NCBI RefSeq assembly: GCF_004118935.1
Contig: NZ_CP035375.1
Span: 558,001-622,000, forward strand
Source: Salinibacterium sp. UTAS2018
GTDB taxonomy: Bacteria; Actinomycetota; Actinomycetes; Actinomycetales; Microbacteriaceae
DNA length: 64,000 bases
Direction: 5' to 3'
The position numbers and the translations under genes are program-made. The notes below the pieces were generated by a model that worked only from the letters and a program-made list of their open reading frames with translations, had not been told where the DNA came from and did not search any database. Positions 21,824-29,678 of this stretch are shown here, piece after piece; position 1 is the first letter of the stretch, and each line of letters begins with the position of its first letter.

Positions 21824-21895
21824 ATAATTGGGCCGCCGACGAAATGAATCAAATGGATCGCCGAAGGCAGGCGAATAAGAAGTCGCAATTGCGAC
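21824..21895 (-). promoter_or_regulatory. rpsA leader: possible promoter and a perfect palindrome
   Basis: The 233-base gap between rpsA and the DUF885 gene holds a perfect 14-base palindrome GTCGCAATTGCGAC (21882-21895). Downstream of it on the minus strand are a TTGATT (21847-21852) and, 17 bases later, AATTAT (21824-21829), which could form a promoter with a leader of about 40 bases. The promoter call is weak; the palindrome is exact. Confidence 0.3.
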
Positions 21896-21973
21896 ACTCC
21901 AGCCTAGCGCTTAGCCGCGCACAAAACCAACCGTTGAGCGGCGGTATTTCGGGGATTTCACGTGAACTTCGCT

Positions 21974-22000
21974 CGCAGCGGGCATAAGTGGCCCGCCGCG
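21974..22000 (-). terminator. Probable terminator after the DUF885 gene
   Basis: CGC-A-GCGGGC and GCCCGC-C-GCG pair around an ATAAGTG loop, directly downstream of the DUF885 stop. The stem has one internal mismatch and no U run follows. Confidence 0.5.
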
Positions 22001-22016
22001 AGTCACGCGCGCTGAC

Positions 22017-23729
22017 CTAGGACGCGGAGTATGGCGCCAAAAGGGCGGTGCGGAGGGTGTCGAGACCGACTCCGCCGACGTTGAGAGCGCGACGGTGGAA
22101 TTCTTTGAGATCGAAGCCGGCGCCCTCGTGTTCCCGACACTCGTCGCGCAATTGTTCCCAAATTCGCTGACCAACTTTGTATGACGGCGCCTGTCCAGGC
22201 CATCCGAAGTAACGGTTCACTTCAAAGCGCACGCTCGCTTGGTCCATGGTCACATTGTTGGTCATGAAATCTAGGGCATATTCCCAATCCCAGACGCCAG
22301 AACCCGTGAGCTTGGGCTTGCCGAGGTGCACACCGATGTCGAGAACGACCCGAGCTGCCCGCATGCGCTGGCCATCCAGCATGCCAAGACGGTTCGCAGG
22401 GTCATCGAGGAACCCTAGATCACTCATGAGTCGCTCGGCGTAGAGCGCCCAGCCCTCAGCGTGTCCAGAAGACCCGGCCAGCTGTCGTCGATAGGTGTTG
22501 AGCTGATCGCGGTTGTAGACAGCCTGCGCGATCTGCAGATGATGACCGGGTACGCCCTCGTGGTAGACGGTCGTTGCCTCCCGCCACGTGGTGAACTCGG
22601 TCACTGATTCGGGAACGGACCACCACATGCGGCCGGGGCGTGAAAAGTCATCGCTCGGACCCGTGTAGTAGATGATTCCGTCGTGCGTCGGGGCAATCAT
22701 GCATTCCAGAGCGCGCATCGGCTCGGCGATGTCGAAGTGAGTGCCGGCCAGCGCTTCGATCGCCTCATCGCTGAGCTTCTGCATCCACTGCTGGAGCGCT
22801 TCCGTTCCATGAAGTGTTCGGGAGGGATCAGCATCGAGGATCTCAATCGCTTCAGCAATCGAAGCGCCTGGCTTGATCTCGTGAGCGATCTCTTGCTGCT
22901 CGGCAGTCATGCGCGCAAGCTCTTCGATGCCCCACTCGTAGGTCTCGTCGAGGTCGATCTTTGCACCGAGGAACGATTGCGACTGCAACGCGTACAAGTC
23001 GCGACCGAAAGCATCCTGCGTCGTGGCGTTCGGGGCCAGTTCCTCCACCAAAAAGTGCTCAAGCTTCTGGTAGCTCGAGGCTGCAGCCGCCGCACCAGCC
23101 GACAATGCGGAGCCGAGACTACGACCGCCTCCAACCAGCTCAGACTGGGCGATGAAGGAATCGAAGAATCCGCCAGGAGTGGAGATCTGGCGAGCTTGGG
23201 CAATCACTTCAGCGACCTGACGCTGCGCGGGAACGACTGAGCCTTCGATGCCGTGACGAAGGGTGGCGATGTAGCCATCGATCGCTTCAGGGATGTTGTG
23301 GAGGCGATCGGCGATGACAGACCAGTCCGCTTCAGTCGCGGTAGGCATCAGGTCAAGCACGCCGCGAATGTCTTGAGCGGGGCTAGCGAGGTTGTTGAGG
23401 TCGCGTTTCCACAGCTCAGCGGTGTCGGACTCAAGATCGAGTGTGAGAGTCGACACCATTTCCGCTCTGGTCACCACGTCGACGTCATCGACGATCGGTG
23501 CGGCTTCGAGTTGCGCCAGAACTTCGCGAGTGGCAGCAACAACCCTCGCGTGCCCCCCGGGCGAGTAGTCGGCGTACCCCGAGTGCTGTCCGGGTGAACC
23601 GATATAGGTCCCGATCGCGGGGTTCAACTCCACCAGCTTCTCCACCCATTTCTCGGCAATCGCGTCGATAGGGGTGGACTCGCGAGGCGAGGGCTCTGCA
23701 ACTGCGGGTGATGCGTTCGTGTCTGACAT
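22017..23729 (-). CDS. DUF885 family protein, peptidase-like
   Basis: 570-residue protein of the DUF885 family. The segment TTVYHEGVPGHHLQ contains H390, E391, H396 and H397, resembling a zinc metallopeptidase (gluzincin-type) active site. No signal peptide or membrane segment is seen, so it is probably cytoplasmic. The ATG has an AAGGAG site. It follows ptsH by 15 bases and may be co-transcribed with it. Substrate unknown; a peptidase or carboxypeptidase role is an inference from the motif. Confidence 0.85.
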   Translation of the reverse strand: MSDTNASPAVAEPSPRESTPIDAIAEKWVEKLVELNPAIGTYIGSPGQHSGYADYSPGGHARVVAATREVLAQLEAAPIVDDVDVVTRAEMVSTLTLDLESDTAELWKRDLNNLASPAQDIRGVLDLMPTATEADWSVIADRLHNIPEAIDGYIATLRHGIEGSVVPAQRQVAEVIAQARQISTPGGFFDSFIAQSELVGGGRSLGSALSAGAAAAASSYQKLEHFLVEELAPNATTQDAFGRDLYALQSQSFLGAKIDLDETYEWGIEELARMTAEQQEIAHEIKPGASIAEAIEILDADPSRTLHGTEALQQWMQKLSDEAIEALAGTHFDIAEPMRALECMIAPTHDGIIYYTGPSDDFSRPGRMWWSVPESVTEFTTWREATTVYHEGVPGHHLQIAQAVYNRDQLNTYRRQLAGSSGHAEGWALYAERLMSDLGFLDDPANRLGMLDGQRMRAARVVLDIGVHLGKPKLTGSGVWDWEYALDFMTNNVTMDQASVRFEVNRYFGWPGQAPSYKVGQRIWEQLRDECREHEGAGFDLKEFHRRALNVGGVGLDTLRTALLAPYSAS

Positions 23730-23744
23730 CGTTGTCGGGCTCCT

Positions 23745-24032
23745 TCAAAGTGCCGCTGTGGGCTTTTCGTCGTCTAGTTCGCTTGCGAGAAGTTGAGCAA
23801 GAGATGCCAGCGCTTGAGGGGCGTTCTCGTCGTCGGAGCTGAGGGTAACGCGATCTCCGTACCCAATCCCCATCGAAAGTACGCTGAGGATGCTGGCAGC
23901 GTTTACCGTCTTGCCTTCAGCATCCGTCAGCATGACCGCAACGCCACACTCAGCGACGGCCTGCGCGAAAACTGACGCGGGACGAGCGTGCAGCCCCACT
24001 TTCGAACCGATAGTTACTGTCTTGCTGGTCAC
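23745..24032 (-). CDS. ptsH: Phosphocarrier protein HPr
   Basis: Phosphate-carrier protein of the sugar phosphotransferase system. The 95-residue product has the phosphorylated histidine H15 in GLHARP and a serine (S47) at the place equivalent to the regulatory serine of Bacillus HPr; no HPr kinase gene is in the window. An AAAGGAG site precedes the ATG. Enzyme I and the sugar-specific components are not adjacent, so it serves PTS genes located elsewhere. Confidence 0.95.
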   Translation of the reverse strand: MTSKTVTIGSKVGLHARPASVFAQAVAECGVAVMLTDAEGKTVNAASILSVLSMGIGYGDRVTLSSDDENAPQALASLAQLLASELDDEKPTAAL

Positions 24033-24091
24033 ATGTACTCCTTTGTGGGGCGCTCGCGCATTACTTCTCTGTGGTGAACGCTGAGTGGTAC

Positions 24092-26767
24092 CTAATGCGC
24101 AGCAGCGTCCCAGTTGTGTCCGGTGCCGATCTGCACATCGAGCGGGACCGACAGAGACGCCGCCCCTGACATTCGCTCATGAACGAGTGTAGTCATGCGC
24201 TCGAGCTCTCCCCCAGCAATTTCAAACACCAGTTCATCGTGGACTTGCAGGAGCATGCGCGACTTGAGGCCTTCTTCGCGAATATCGGCGTCGATCTGCA
24301 GCATTGCCCGTTTAAGGATGTCGGCGGCCGAGCCTTGGATCGGTGAGTTCAACGCTTGACGCTCGGCATTATCGCGCAGGACACGGTTCTTTGAGTTGAG
24401 ATCTCCGAACGGGCGCCGACGACCGAAAATTGTCGTGGTGTACCCGTCGACTCGAGCCTGCTCGACAACATTGCGCAGATAGTCGCGCACGGCACCGAAG
24501 CGTGCAAAGTAGTCCGTCATCAGCGCCTTTGCTTCGCTCGTCTCGATGCGAAGCTGCTTGCTGAGCCCGAAAGCGCTCAAGCCGTACGCAAGGCCGTAAG
24601 ACATCGCCTTGACCTTGGTGCGCATTTCCGCGGTGACGTCGGCCGGCTCCACGCCGAAAATGCGCGAGCCGACGAAACGGTGAAGGTCTTCACCGTCATT
24701 GAAGGCTTCGATCAGTCCTTCGTCGCCCGAAAGGTGCGCCATGATGCGCATCTCAATTTGCGAGTAGTCCGCGGTGAGGAGGGTGTCGAACCCTTCGCCT
24801 GCCTCAAACGCGGCACGAATCTGACGGCCGGTCGCCGTTTTCACCGGAACGTTCTGAAGGTTTGGATCGTTCGAGGCAATGCGCCCCGTACTCGATCCGG
24901 CCTGCTCGTACGTCGTGTGGACACGACCGGAATCATCAATCGCCTTCTCAATGCCAGTGATGATCTGCACGAGCTTCGTGGCGTCGCGATGCTGGAGTAA
25001 AAGGTCGAGGAAAGGGTGGGGTGCTTGCTCTTGGAGGTCGGCGAGGCTCGCGGCATCCGTCGAGAAGCCTGTTTTATTAGCACGGGTCTTCGGCATTTCA
25101 AGCTGTGTGAATAGCACTTCTTGAAGTTGCTTCGGGCTGCCTAGATTGATCTCCCGGCCGATAACCTCGAATGCATTGCGCGCTACGTCAGCCGCAGTCG
25201 TGCTGAGCGATGAACTGAGGTCTGAGAGCAGCTGGCGGTTGACGGCGATGCCTGTGCGTTCCATCTGAGCGAAGACGGGCACCAAAGGCATTTCGATGTC
25301 GGTAAGGACCGCAAGTGATCCCTCATCGAGCCGCCCGGCGAGGTACTCCGCGAGTCGCACGACGTACCAGGACTTTGTCGCTGGGCTCAGCTCTTCAGTC
25401 TCCGGGACCAGTTGGTTCGGATCGCCCTGCTCAATGGTTTCGCCGAGGTAGCTGTAGACCTGCGCTTCGAGCTCTTCCGGCTTACCGCTTGGCTTGAGAA
25501 CCCACGCCGCCAGCATCGTGTCAAAGGCGACACCCGCGATTTCGAGACCGGAGTTCGCCGCAATTTTAATCTGAGCCTTGGCCGAGTGCATGACCTTGGG
25601 GGCGTCGCTCGCGAGCCAGCTGGTGAGCGCGTCGTAATCGGGGCGATCGGCAGCCCAAGGAACGAAGGCGGTTTCAACGGCTGTCGCGAGGCCAAGCCCG
25701 GTGACAACTCCGTCGACGCTCGTGACGGTGAGCCCGAGTGGCGCGGTGTTGTCTTTACTATTCGTGGCAATCCACTTAGCCAACTCTTCGTCAACCATCG
25801 TGCGCACGGCGGGAATAGCCGCCGCATTGTCAGCGGCCTCGGATGCAGTGGCCACAGTCGAGTCGTCGCCGCGTTCGGCACCAGAAATCTTCATGACCCG
25901 CTGCAACAGGGTCTTGAACTGCAAACGATCGAACACTTCGCGCACGGCAGCCTCATCGATGGGGCGGCGATCAAGGTCATCAACCTTCACCGGCAGTTCG
26001 ACCGTGGTGAGCAAGTGATTGAGCTTGCGATTACGTACCGCGCGATCCATTTGGTCGCGCAGGTTCTGACCCACTACGCCCTTGATCTGCTCGGCGTTGG
26101 CCAACACCTCATCGAGAGATCCGTACAGATTGATCCACTTGACGGCAGTCTTTTCGCCGACCTTGTCGATACCGATGAGATTGTCACTGGTCTCACCGAC
26201 GAGAGCCGCGACATCCGGATACTGGGCAGGTTCGACGCCGTACCGTTCGAAGACAGCATCGCGGTCGTAGCGCTTGAGCTCAGAAACGCCTCGCGCGTTG
26301 GGATACAGAAGCGTGACATTGTCGTTCACCATCTGAATGGCATCGCGATCGCCCGAGACGACGAGTACGCGATAGCCGTTCTCGGAGCCTTCGTTCGCCA
26401 GCGTGGCAAGAATGTCATCGGCTTCGAAGTCTTCTTTACTCAGGGTCTGGATGCCCATAGCCTTGAGCGCTTCTTCGAGAAGCGGAATTTGACCGACAAA
26501 CTCAACGGGCGTCTCGCCACGAGTGCCCTTGTACTCCGGATACTCCCGAGTACGAAAGGAGTACCGCGAGATATCGAATGCGACCGCTAAATGCGTGGGT
26601 TTCTCGTTCTGAAGAAGAGAAATCAGCATCGACAAGAAACCGTGAATGGCATTGGTGTGCTGCCCATCGCGATTCTGAAAACTGTCGACAGGGAGCGCAT
26701 AAAAGGCTCGGAAGGCCAACGAGTGGCCGTCAATGATCATAAGAGTAGGCTTTTGGGAATCCGACAC
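24092..26767 (-). CDS. polA: DNA polymerase I
   Basis: 891-residue repair and primer-replacement polymerase. Order: 5'-nuclease domain (about 1-290), a vestigial 3'-5' exonuclease domain, and the polymerase domain with motif A DYSQIE (667-672), the O-helix RTKVKAMSYGLAYG (716-729) and motif C HDE (843-845). The exonuclease I motif (DxE) is missing around 343-356, so proofreading is probably absent, as known for mycobacterial Pol I. The GTG start has TAGGCT six bases upstream and no clear ribosome-binding site. Confidence 0.98.
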   Translation of the reverse strand: MSDSQKPTLMIIDGHSLAFRAFYALPVDSFQNRDGQHTNAIHGFLSMLISLLQNEKPTHLAVAFDISRYSFRTREYPEYKGTRGETPVEFVGQIPLLEEALKAMGIQTLSKEDFEADDILATLANEGSENGYRVLVVSGDRDAIQMVNDNVTLLYPNARGVSELKRYDRDAVFERYGVEPAQYPDVAALVGETSDNLIGIDKVGEKTAVKWINLYGSLDEVLANAEQIKGVVGQNLRDQMDRAVRNRKLNHLLTTVELPVKVDDLDRRPIDEAAVREVFDRLQFKTLLQRVMKISGAERGDDSTVATASEAADNAAAIPAVRTMVDEELAKWIATNSKDNTAPLGLTVTSVDGVVTGLGLATAVETAFVPWAADRPDYDALTSWLASDAPKVMHSAKAQIKIAANSGLEIAGVAFDTMLAAWVLKPSGKPEELEAQVYSYLGETIEQGDPNQLVPETEELSPATKSWYVVRLAEYLAGRLDEGSLAVLTDIEMPLVPVFAQMERTGIAVNRQLLSDLSSSLSTTAADVARNAFEVIGREINLGSPKQLQEVLFTQLEMPKTRANKTGFSTDAASLADLQEQAPHPFLDLLLQHRDATKLVQIITGIEKAIDDSGRVHTTYEQAGSSTGRIASNDPNLQNVPVKTATGRQIRAAFEAGEGFDTLLTADYSQIEMRIMAHLSGDEGLIEAFNDGEDLHRFVGSRIFGVEPADVTAEMRTKVKAMSYGLAYGLSAFGLSKQLRIETSEAKALMTDYFARFGAVRDYLRNVVEQARVDGYTTTIFGRRRPFGDLNSKNRVLRDNAERQALNSPIQGSAADILKRAMLQIDADIREEGLKSRMLLQVHDELVFEIAGGELERMTTLVHERMSGAASLSVPLDVQIGTGHNWDAAAH

Positions 26768-26773
26768 GCAGCC

Positions 26774-26779
26774 AGCCTA
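26774..26779 (-). promoter_or_regulatory. Candidate -10 element of a leaderless polA transcript
   Basis: TAGGCT on the minus strand fits TANNNT and ends six bases before the polA GTG. The same hexamer occurs seven bases before the pdtaR GTG (27956-27961). Confidence 0.45.
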
Positions 26780-26827
26780 GCCGGGGCTGCCGACAGCGGA
26801 AACGACCCAACACGAAGGACACCCTCT

Positions 26828-27259
26828 GTGAAGTACCCCGAGAACCTAGATCCCGAACTCATCGCTCGCCTCGTCGAGTCTGGCGGCGGATCACTCACCC
26901 GCAAAATGGGCATCGAATTTCTCGAACTAGGAGCAGAGCGTTCCGTAGCGACGATGCCCGTCGACGGGAACACGCAAGTCATTGGAATCCTCCATGGCGG
27001 AGCCCACGTCGTACTTGGAGAGTCCCTGGGCTCCATTTCCTCGGCGATTCATGCTGGCCCCGGTCGTATCGCGATGGGCATCGAGATCAACGCGACCCAC
27101 AGCCGCTCAGTGCGCTCCGGGATCGTGACGGCGACCTGCACCGCTCTCGCTCTCGGCCGCACTCTGGCCACTCACGAGATCGTGGTGCGTGACGAGCAGG
27201 AGCGTCGGCTCTCGACGATCCGGATTACAAACATCCTGAAAGATCGCCCCACGACGTAG
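26828..27259 (+). CDS. PaaI-family hotdog thioesterase
   Basis: 143-residue single-hotdog-domain protein. The HGG loop with H56-G57-G58 and E65 on the following helix matches the active site of PaaI/YbgC-like acyl-CoA thioesterases; likely substrates are aromatic or short-chain acyl-CoAs, but this cannot be fixed from sequence. The GTG at 26828 has a GAAGGA site eight bases upstream; the frame stays open further back across polA. Divergent from polA, convergent with pdtaR. Confidence 0.85.
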   Translation: MKYPENLDPELIARLVESGGGSLTRKMGIEFLELGAERSVATMPVDGNTQVIGILHGGAHVVLGESLGSISSAIHAGPGRIAMGIEINATHSRSVRSGIVTATCTALALGRTLATHEIVVRDEQERRLSTIRITNILKDRPTT

Positions 27260-27291
27260 TGGCGGGCGTGTCGCACCCCGTTAAACACGAC

Positions 27292-27329
27292 AACCCGGTT
27301 CACCTCGTAGAGACGAGGCGGACCGGGTT
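27292..27329. terminator. Bidirectional terminator between thioesterase gene and pdtaR
   Basis: Outer arms AACCCGGT/ACCGGGTT and inner arms CCTCGT/ACGAGG around an AGAG loop, with a small internal loop between them. It lies between convergent stop codons. Confidence 0.85.
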
Positions 27330-27342
27330 TGTGGTGGTGTAT

Positions 27343-27948
27343 CTACTTCTTCGCGCTCAGTTGGTCGATGATCGCCTGCGAGACGTCATGCATCGTCAGG
27401 CGACGATCCATTGAGGCCTTTTGAATCCAACGGAAAGCGTCGGGTTCGCTGAGCCCCATCTTCTCGTTGAGAAGTCCCTTTGCGCGGTCGACGAGCTTGC
27501 GCGTCTCGAAGCGCTCCACGAGGTCGCTGACCTCGGCCTCCAGCGTAATGATCTGGGCATAACGGCTGAGGGCAATCTCGATCGCCGGCAGCAAGTCGTT
27601 CGGCGTGAAGGGCTTGACGACATAGGCCAGGGCCCCGGCCTCAGACGCTCGCTCTACAAGCTCCTTCTGGCTGAATGCAGTGAGAAGCACTACGGGGGCG
27701 ATGTGGTTGGCGCTCAGGCGCTCAGCAGCGGAGATTCCATCCAACTGAGGCATCTTGACATCCATGATGACCAGATCGGGGCGCAGCTCTGTGGCGAGAG
27801 CAACAGCGGTTTCGCCATCACCCGCTTCTCCGACCACCTCGTAGCCGGCATCCCGCAGGATTTCGACAATATCCATACGGATGAGCGACTCATCTTCGGC
27901 TACGACAACGCGGCGAGGAGCAGTTTGATTGGTGTTTTGGTCAGTCAC
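27343..27948 (-). CDS. pdtaR: ANTAR-domain response regulator (PdtaR-like)
   Basis: 201-residue response regulator. The receiver domain (about 12-130) has the phosphorylated aspartate D63, acidic residues near 18-19 and K112; the C-terminal ANTAR domain (about 136-197) binds RNA hairpins. ANTAR regulators act by preventing transcription termination, and PdtaR of Mycobacterium is paired with the kinase PdtaS; no kinase gene is adjacent here. The neighbourhood (polA, rpsA, pyk) matches Rv1626. Start is a GTG without a clear ribosome-binding site. Confidence 0.92.
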   Translation of the reverse strand: MTDQNTNQTAPRRVVVAEDESLIRMDIVEILRDAGYEVVGEAGDGETAVALATELRPDLVIMDVKMPQLDGISAAERLSANHIAPVVLLTAFSQKELVERASEAGALAYVVKPFTPNDLLPAIEIALSRYAQIITLEAEVSDLVERFETRKLVDRAKGLLNEKMGLSEPDAFRWIQKASMDRRLTMHDVSQAIIDQLSAKK

Positions 27949-27964
27949 ACATCCCAGCCTACGG

Positions 27965-27971
27965 TATTCTA
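27965..27971. promoter_or_regulatory. Overlapping divergent -10 elements of tRNA-Leu and pdtaR
   Basis: The seven bases read TATTCTA on the plus strand and TAGAATA on the minus strand. TATTCT is suitably placed for a tRNA transcript starting about 11 bases before the mature end, and TAGAAT for a short pdtaR leader. No good -35 element was found on either strand. A second TAGGCT (27956-27961) could give a leaderless pdtaR transcript instead. Confidence 0.4.
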
Positions 27972-27987
27972 TTCAGCGTTGTAGTCA

Positions 27988-28070
27988 GCCGAATTGGCGG
28001 AATGGTAGACGCGGAGCACTCAAAATGCTTTGTTCGAAAGGACGTGTGGGTTCGAGTCCCACATTCGGCA
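27988..28070 (+). tRNA. tRNA-Leu (anticodon CAA)
   Basis: The acceptor arm pairs GCCGAAT (27988-27994) with ATTCGGC (28063-28069), followed by discriminator A. The anticodon stem GAGCA/TGCTT closes the loop CTCAAAA with anticodon CAA at 28021-28023, reading UUG. A long variable arm (class II) and the GTGGG-TTCGAGT-CCCAC T arm confirm a leucine tRNA. The 3' CCA is not encoded. Confidence 0.95.
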
Positions 28071-28084
28071 CAACGACAGACGGG

Positions 28085-28115
28085 AAACCGGGAGCGGATC
28101 TGCTCCCGGTTTTTT
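28085..28115 (+). terminator. Terminator after tRNA-Leu
   Basis: An 11-base stem AAACCGGGAGC/GCTCCCGGTTT with a six-base loop runs into a T tract (28110-28115). This is the only classic stem plus long U-run terminator in the window. Confidence 0.92.
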
Positions 28116-28127
28116 CGTTAACGACTA

Positions 28128-28159
28128 CAGCGGCACGAACTCGAAAGTTCGTGCCGCTG
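28128..28159. terminator. Terminator after pyk
   Basis: A perfect 14-base stem (28128-28141 with 28146-28159) closed by a CGAA tetraloop lies just downstream of the pyk stop. The tRNA terminator is only 13 bases away, so together they separate the two convergent transcripts. Confidence 0.85.
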
Positions 28160-28184
28160 TTTGGCCGTTAGTAGCCTGCTGGCG

Positions 28185-29630
28185 CTACTTTGTGGCCCAA
28201 GCTGGTGCCTTTGCGTTGACGGCGTCGCCGATAACGTGAACGCGCAAGTCGTTGGTGGAGCCTGAGATTCCGGGAGGGGATCCTGAAATCACTACGACCT
28301 TGTCGCCTACTTCGGCGAGCTTCTCGCCGAGAAGCATTTCGTCGACCTGGCGATACATTTCATCAGTGTGAGTGACTCGGTCAACGATGAAGGACTCGAT
28401 ACCCCAAATCAGCGACATGCGACGTTGAATCTCTGGGCTAGGCGTGAACGCTTTCATTGGAATGCGGAAGCGCAAACGGGACATGCGACGAGCAGAGTCA
28501 CCTGTCTCGGTGAAGACACACACAAACTTCGCTTCAACGAACGCAGCGACCTCTGCAGCGGCGAGAGTAATCGCCCCGCCCTGTGTCTTCGGCTTAGTGC
28601 CGAGTTCAGCAATGCGGTCGAGTCCGTGCTCTTCGGTCGACTCCACGATCTTCGCCATGGTCTGCACGGTGATGACGGGGTACTCCCCTACGCTGGTCTC
28701 TCCGCTGAGCATGACAGCGTCAGCACCATCGAGAATGGCGTTGGCGACGTCAGAGGTCTCGGCGCGGGTCGGCACGGGGCTTGAAATCATGGACTCAAGC
28801 ATCTGAGTCGCGACGATCACTGGCTTCGCCATGCGACGAGCGAGCTCGACAGTGCGCTTCTGCACGATCGGCACAGCCTCAAGGGGAAGTTCCACGCCGA
28901 GGTCACCACGAGCAACCATGATCGCGTCGAACGCATCGATGATCGCTTCGAGGTGATCGACAGCCTGGGGCTTCTCGATCTTCGCGATAACAGGAACGCG
29001 ACGACCCTCTTCATCCATAATTTCGTGGACGCGAACGATGTCCTCGGCGTTACGAACGAACGAGAGGGCGATCAGATCGGCGCCAAGTTTCAGGCCCCAA
29101 CGGAGATCGTCTTCATCCTTTTCAGAAAGAGCGGGAACGTTGACGGCGACCCCGGGAAGGTTGATTCCCTTGTTATTCGACACGGCGCCAGCGACCACAA
29201 CTTCGGTCGTGACGACGGTGTCAGTCGCGGAAACGACCTTGACTTTAACCTTGCCATCATCGATGAGCAAGAAGTCGCCGGCAGCAACGTCTTGCGGCAA
29301 TCCCTTGAAGGTGGTGCCGCAAATCTCGCGGTTCCCTACGATGTCTTCGATCGTGATTTTGAAGATGTCGCCAACCGCGAGGTCATACGGACCATCTTCG
29401 AACTTACCGAGGCGAATCTTGGGACCTTGCAGGTCGACCATCACCGCTACCGGCTTGCCGGCATCCTGAGCGGCGCGACGCACGTTCGCGTACACCTCTT
29501 CGTGGACGGCGTAGCTTCCATGGCTGAGGTTCATACGAGCAACATCGACACCTGCATCGATGATTGCCCTGATGTTCTCGTAGCTCGACGTAGCCGGGCC
29601 GAGCGTCGCGACGATTTTAGCGCGTCTCAT
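28185..29630 (-). CDS. pyk: Pyruvate kinase
   Basis: Converts phosphoenolpyruvate and ADP to pyruvate and ATP. The 481-residue sequence has the N-terminal KIVATLGPAT, the active-site region VIAKIEKPQAVDHL and the MVARGDLGVELP metal/substrate segment, and MLSGETSVG. An AAAGGA site precedes the ATG. It follows gltD by 48 bases that contain a GGT tandem repeat; whether it is transcribed with gltBD or from its own promoter is unclear. Confidence 0.98.
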   Translation of the reverse strand: MRRAKIVATLGPATSSYENIRAIIDAGVDVARMNLSHGSYAVHEEVYANVRRAAQDAGKPVAVMVDLQGPKIRLGKFEDGPYDLAVGDIFKITIEDIVGNREICGTTFKGLPQDVAAGDFLLIDDGKVKVKVVSATDTVVTTEVVVAGAVSNNKGINLPGVAVNVPALSEKDEDDLRWGLKLGADLIALSFVRNAEDIVRVHEIMDEEGRRVPVIAKIEKPQAVDHLEAIIDAFDAIMVARGDLGVELPLEAVPIVQKRTVELARRMAKPVIVATQMLESMISSPVPTRAETSDVANAILDGADAVMLSGETSVGEYPVITVQTMAKIVESTEEHGLDRIAELGTKPKTQGGAITLAAAEVAAFVEAKFVCVFTETGDSARRMSRLRFRIPMKAFTPSPEIQRRMSLIWGIESFIVDRVTHTDEMYRQVDEMLLGEKLAEVGDKVVVISGSPPGISGSTNDLRVHVIGDAVNAKAPAWATK

Positions 29631-29648
29631 ATCTTCCTTTGACGGGTT

Positions 29649-29673
29649 GTGGTGGTGGTAGTGGTGGTGGTGG
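29649..29673. repeat. GGT trinucleotide tandem repeat in the pyk leader
   Basis: About eight GGT-type units with one AGT interruption between gltD and pyk. Read on the coding strand it is a CCA/CCT-type repeat just before the pyk ribosome-binding site. It does not interrupt a gene. Confidence 0.85.
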
Positions 29674-29678
29674 AAATA

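Noticed and set aside
25412..26590. Open frame of 392 codons on the plus strand
   Set aside because: Antisense to the 5'-nuclease end of polA; no family signature and it would run into the thioesterase leader.
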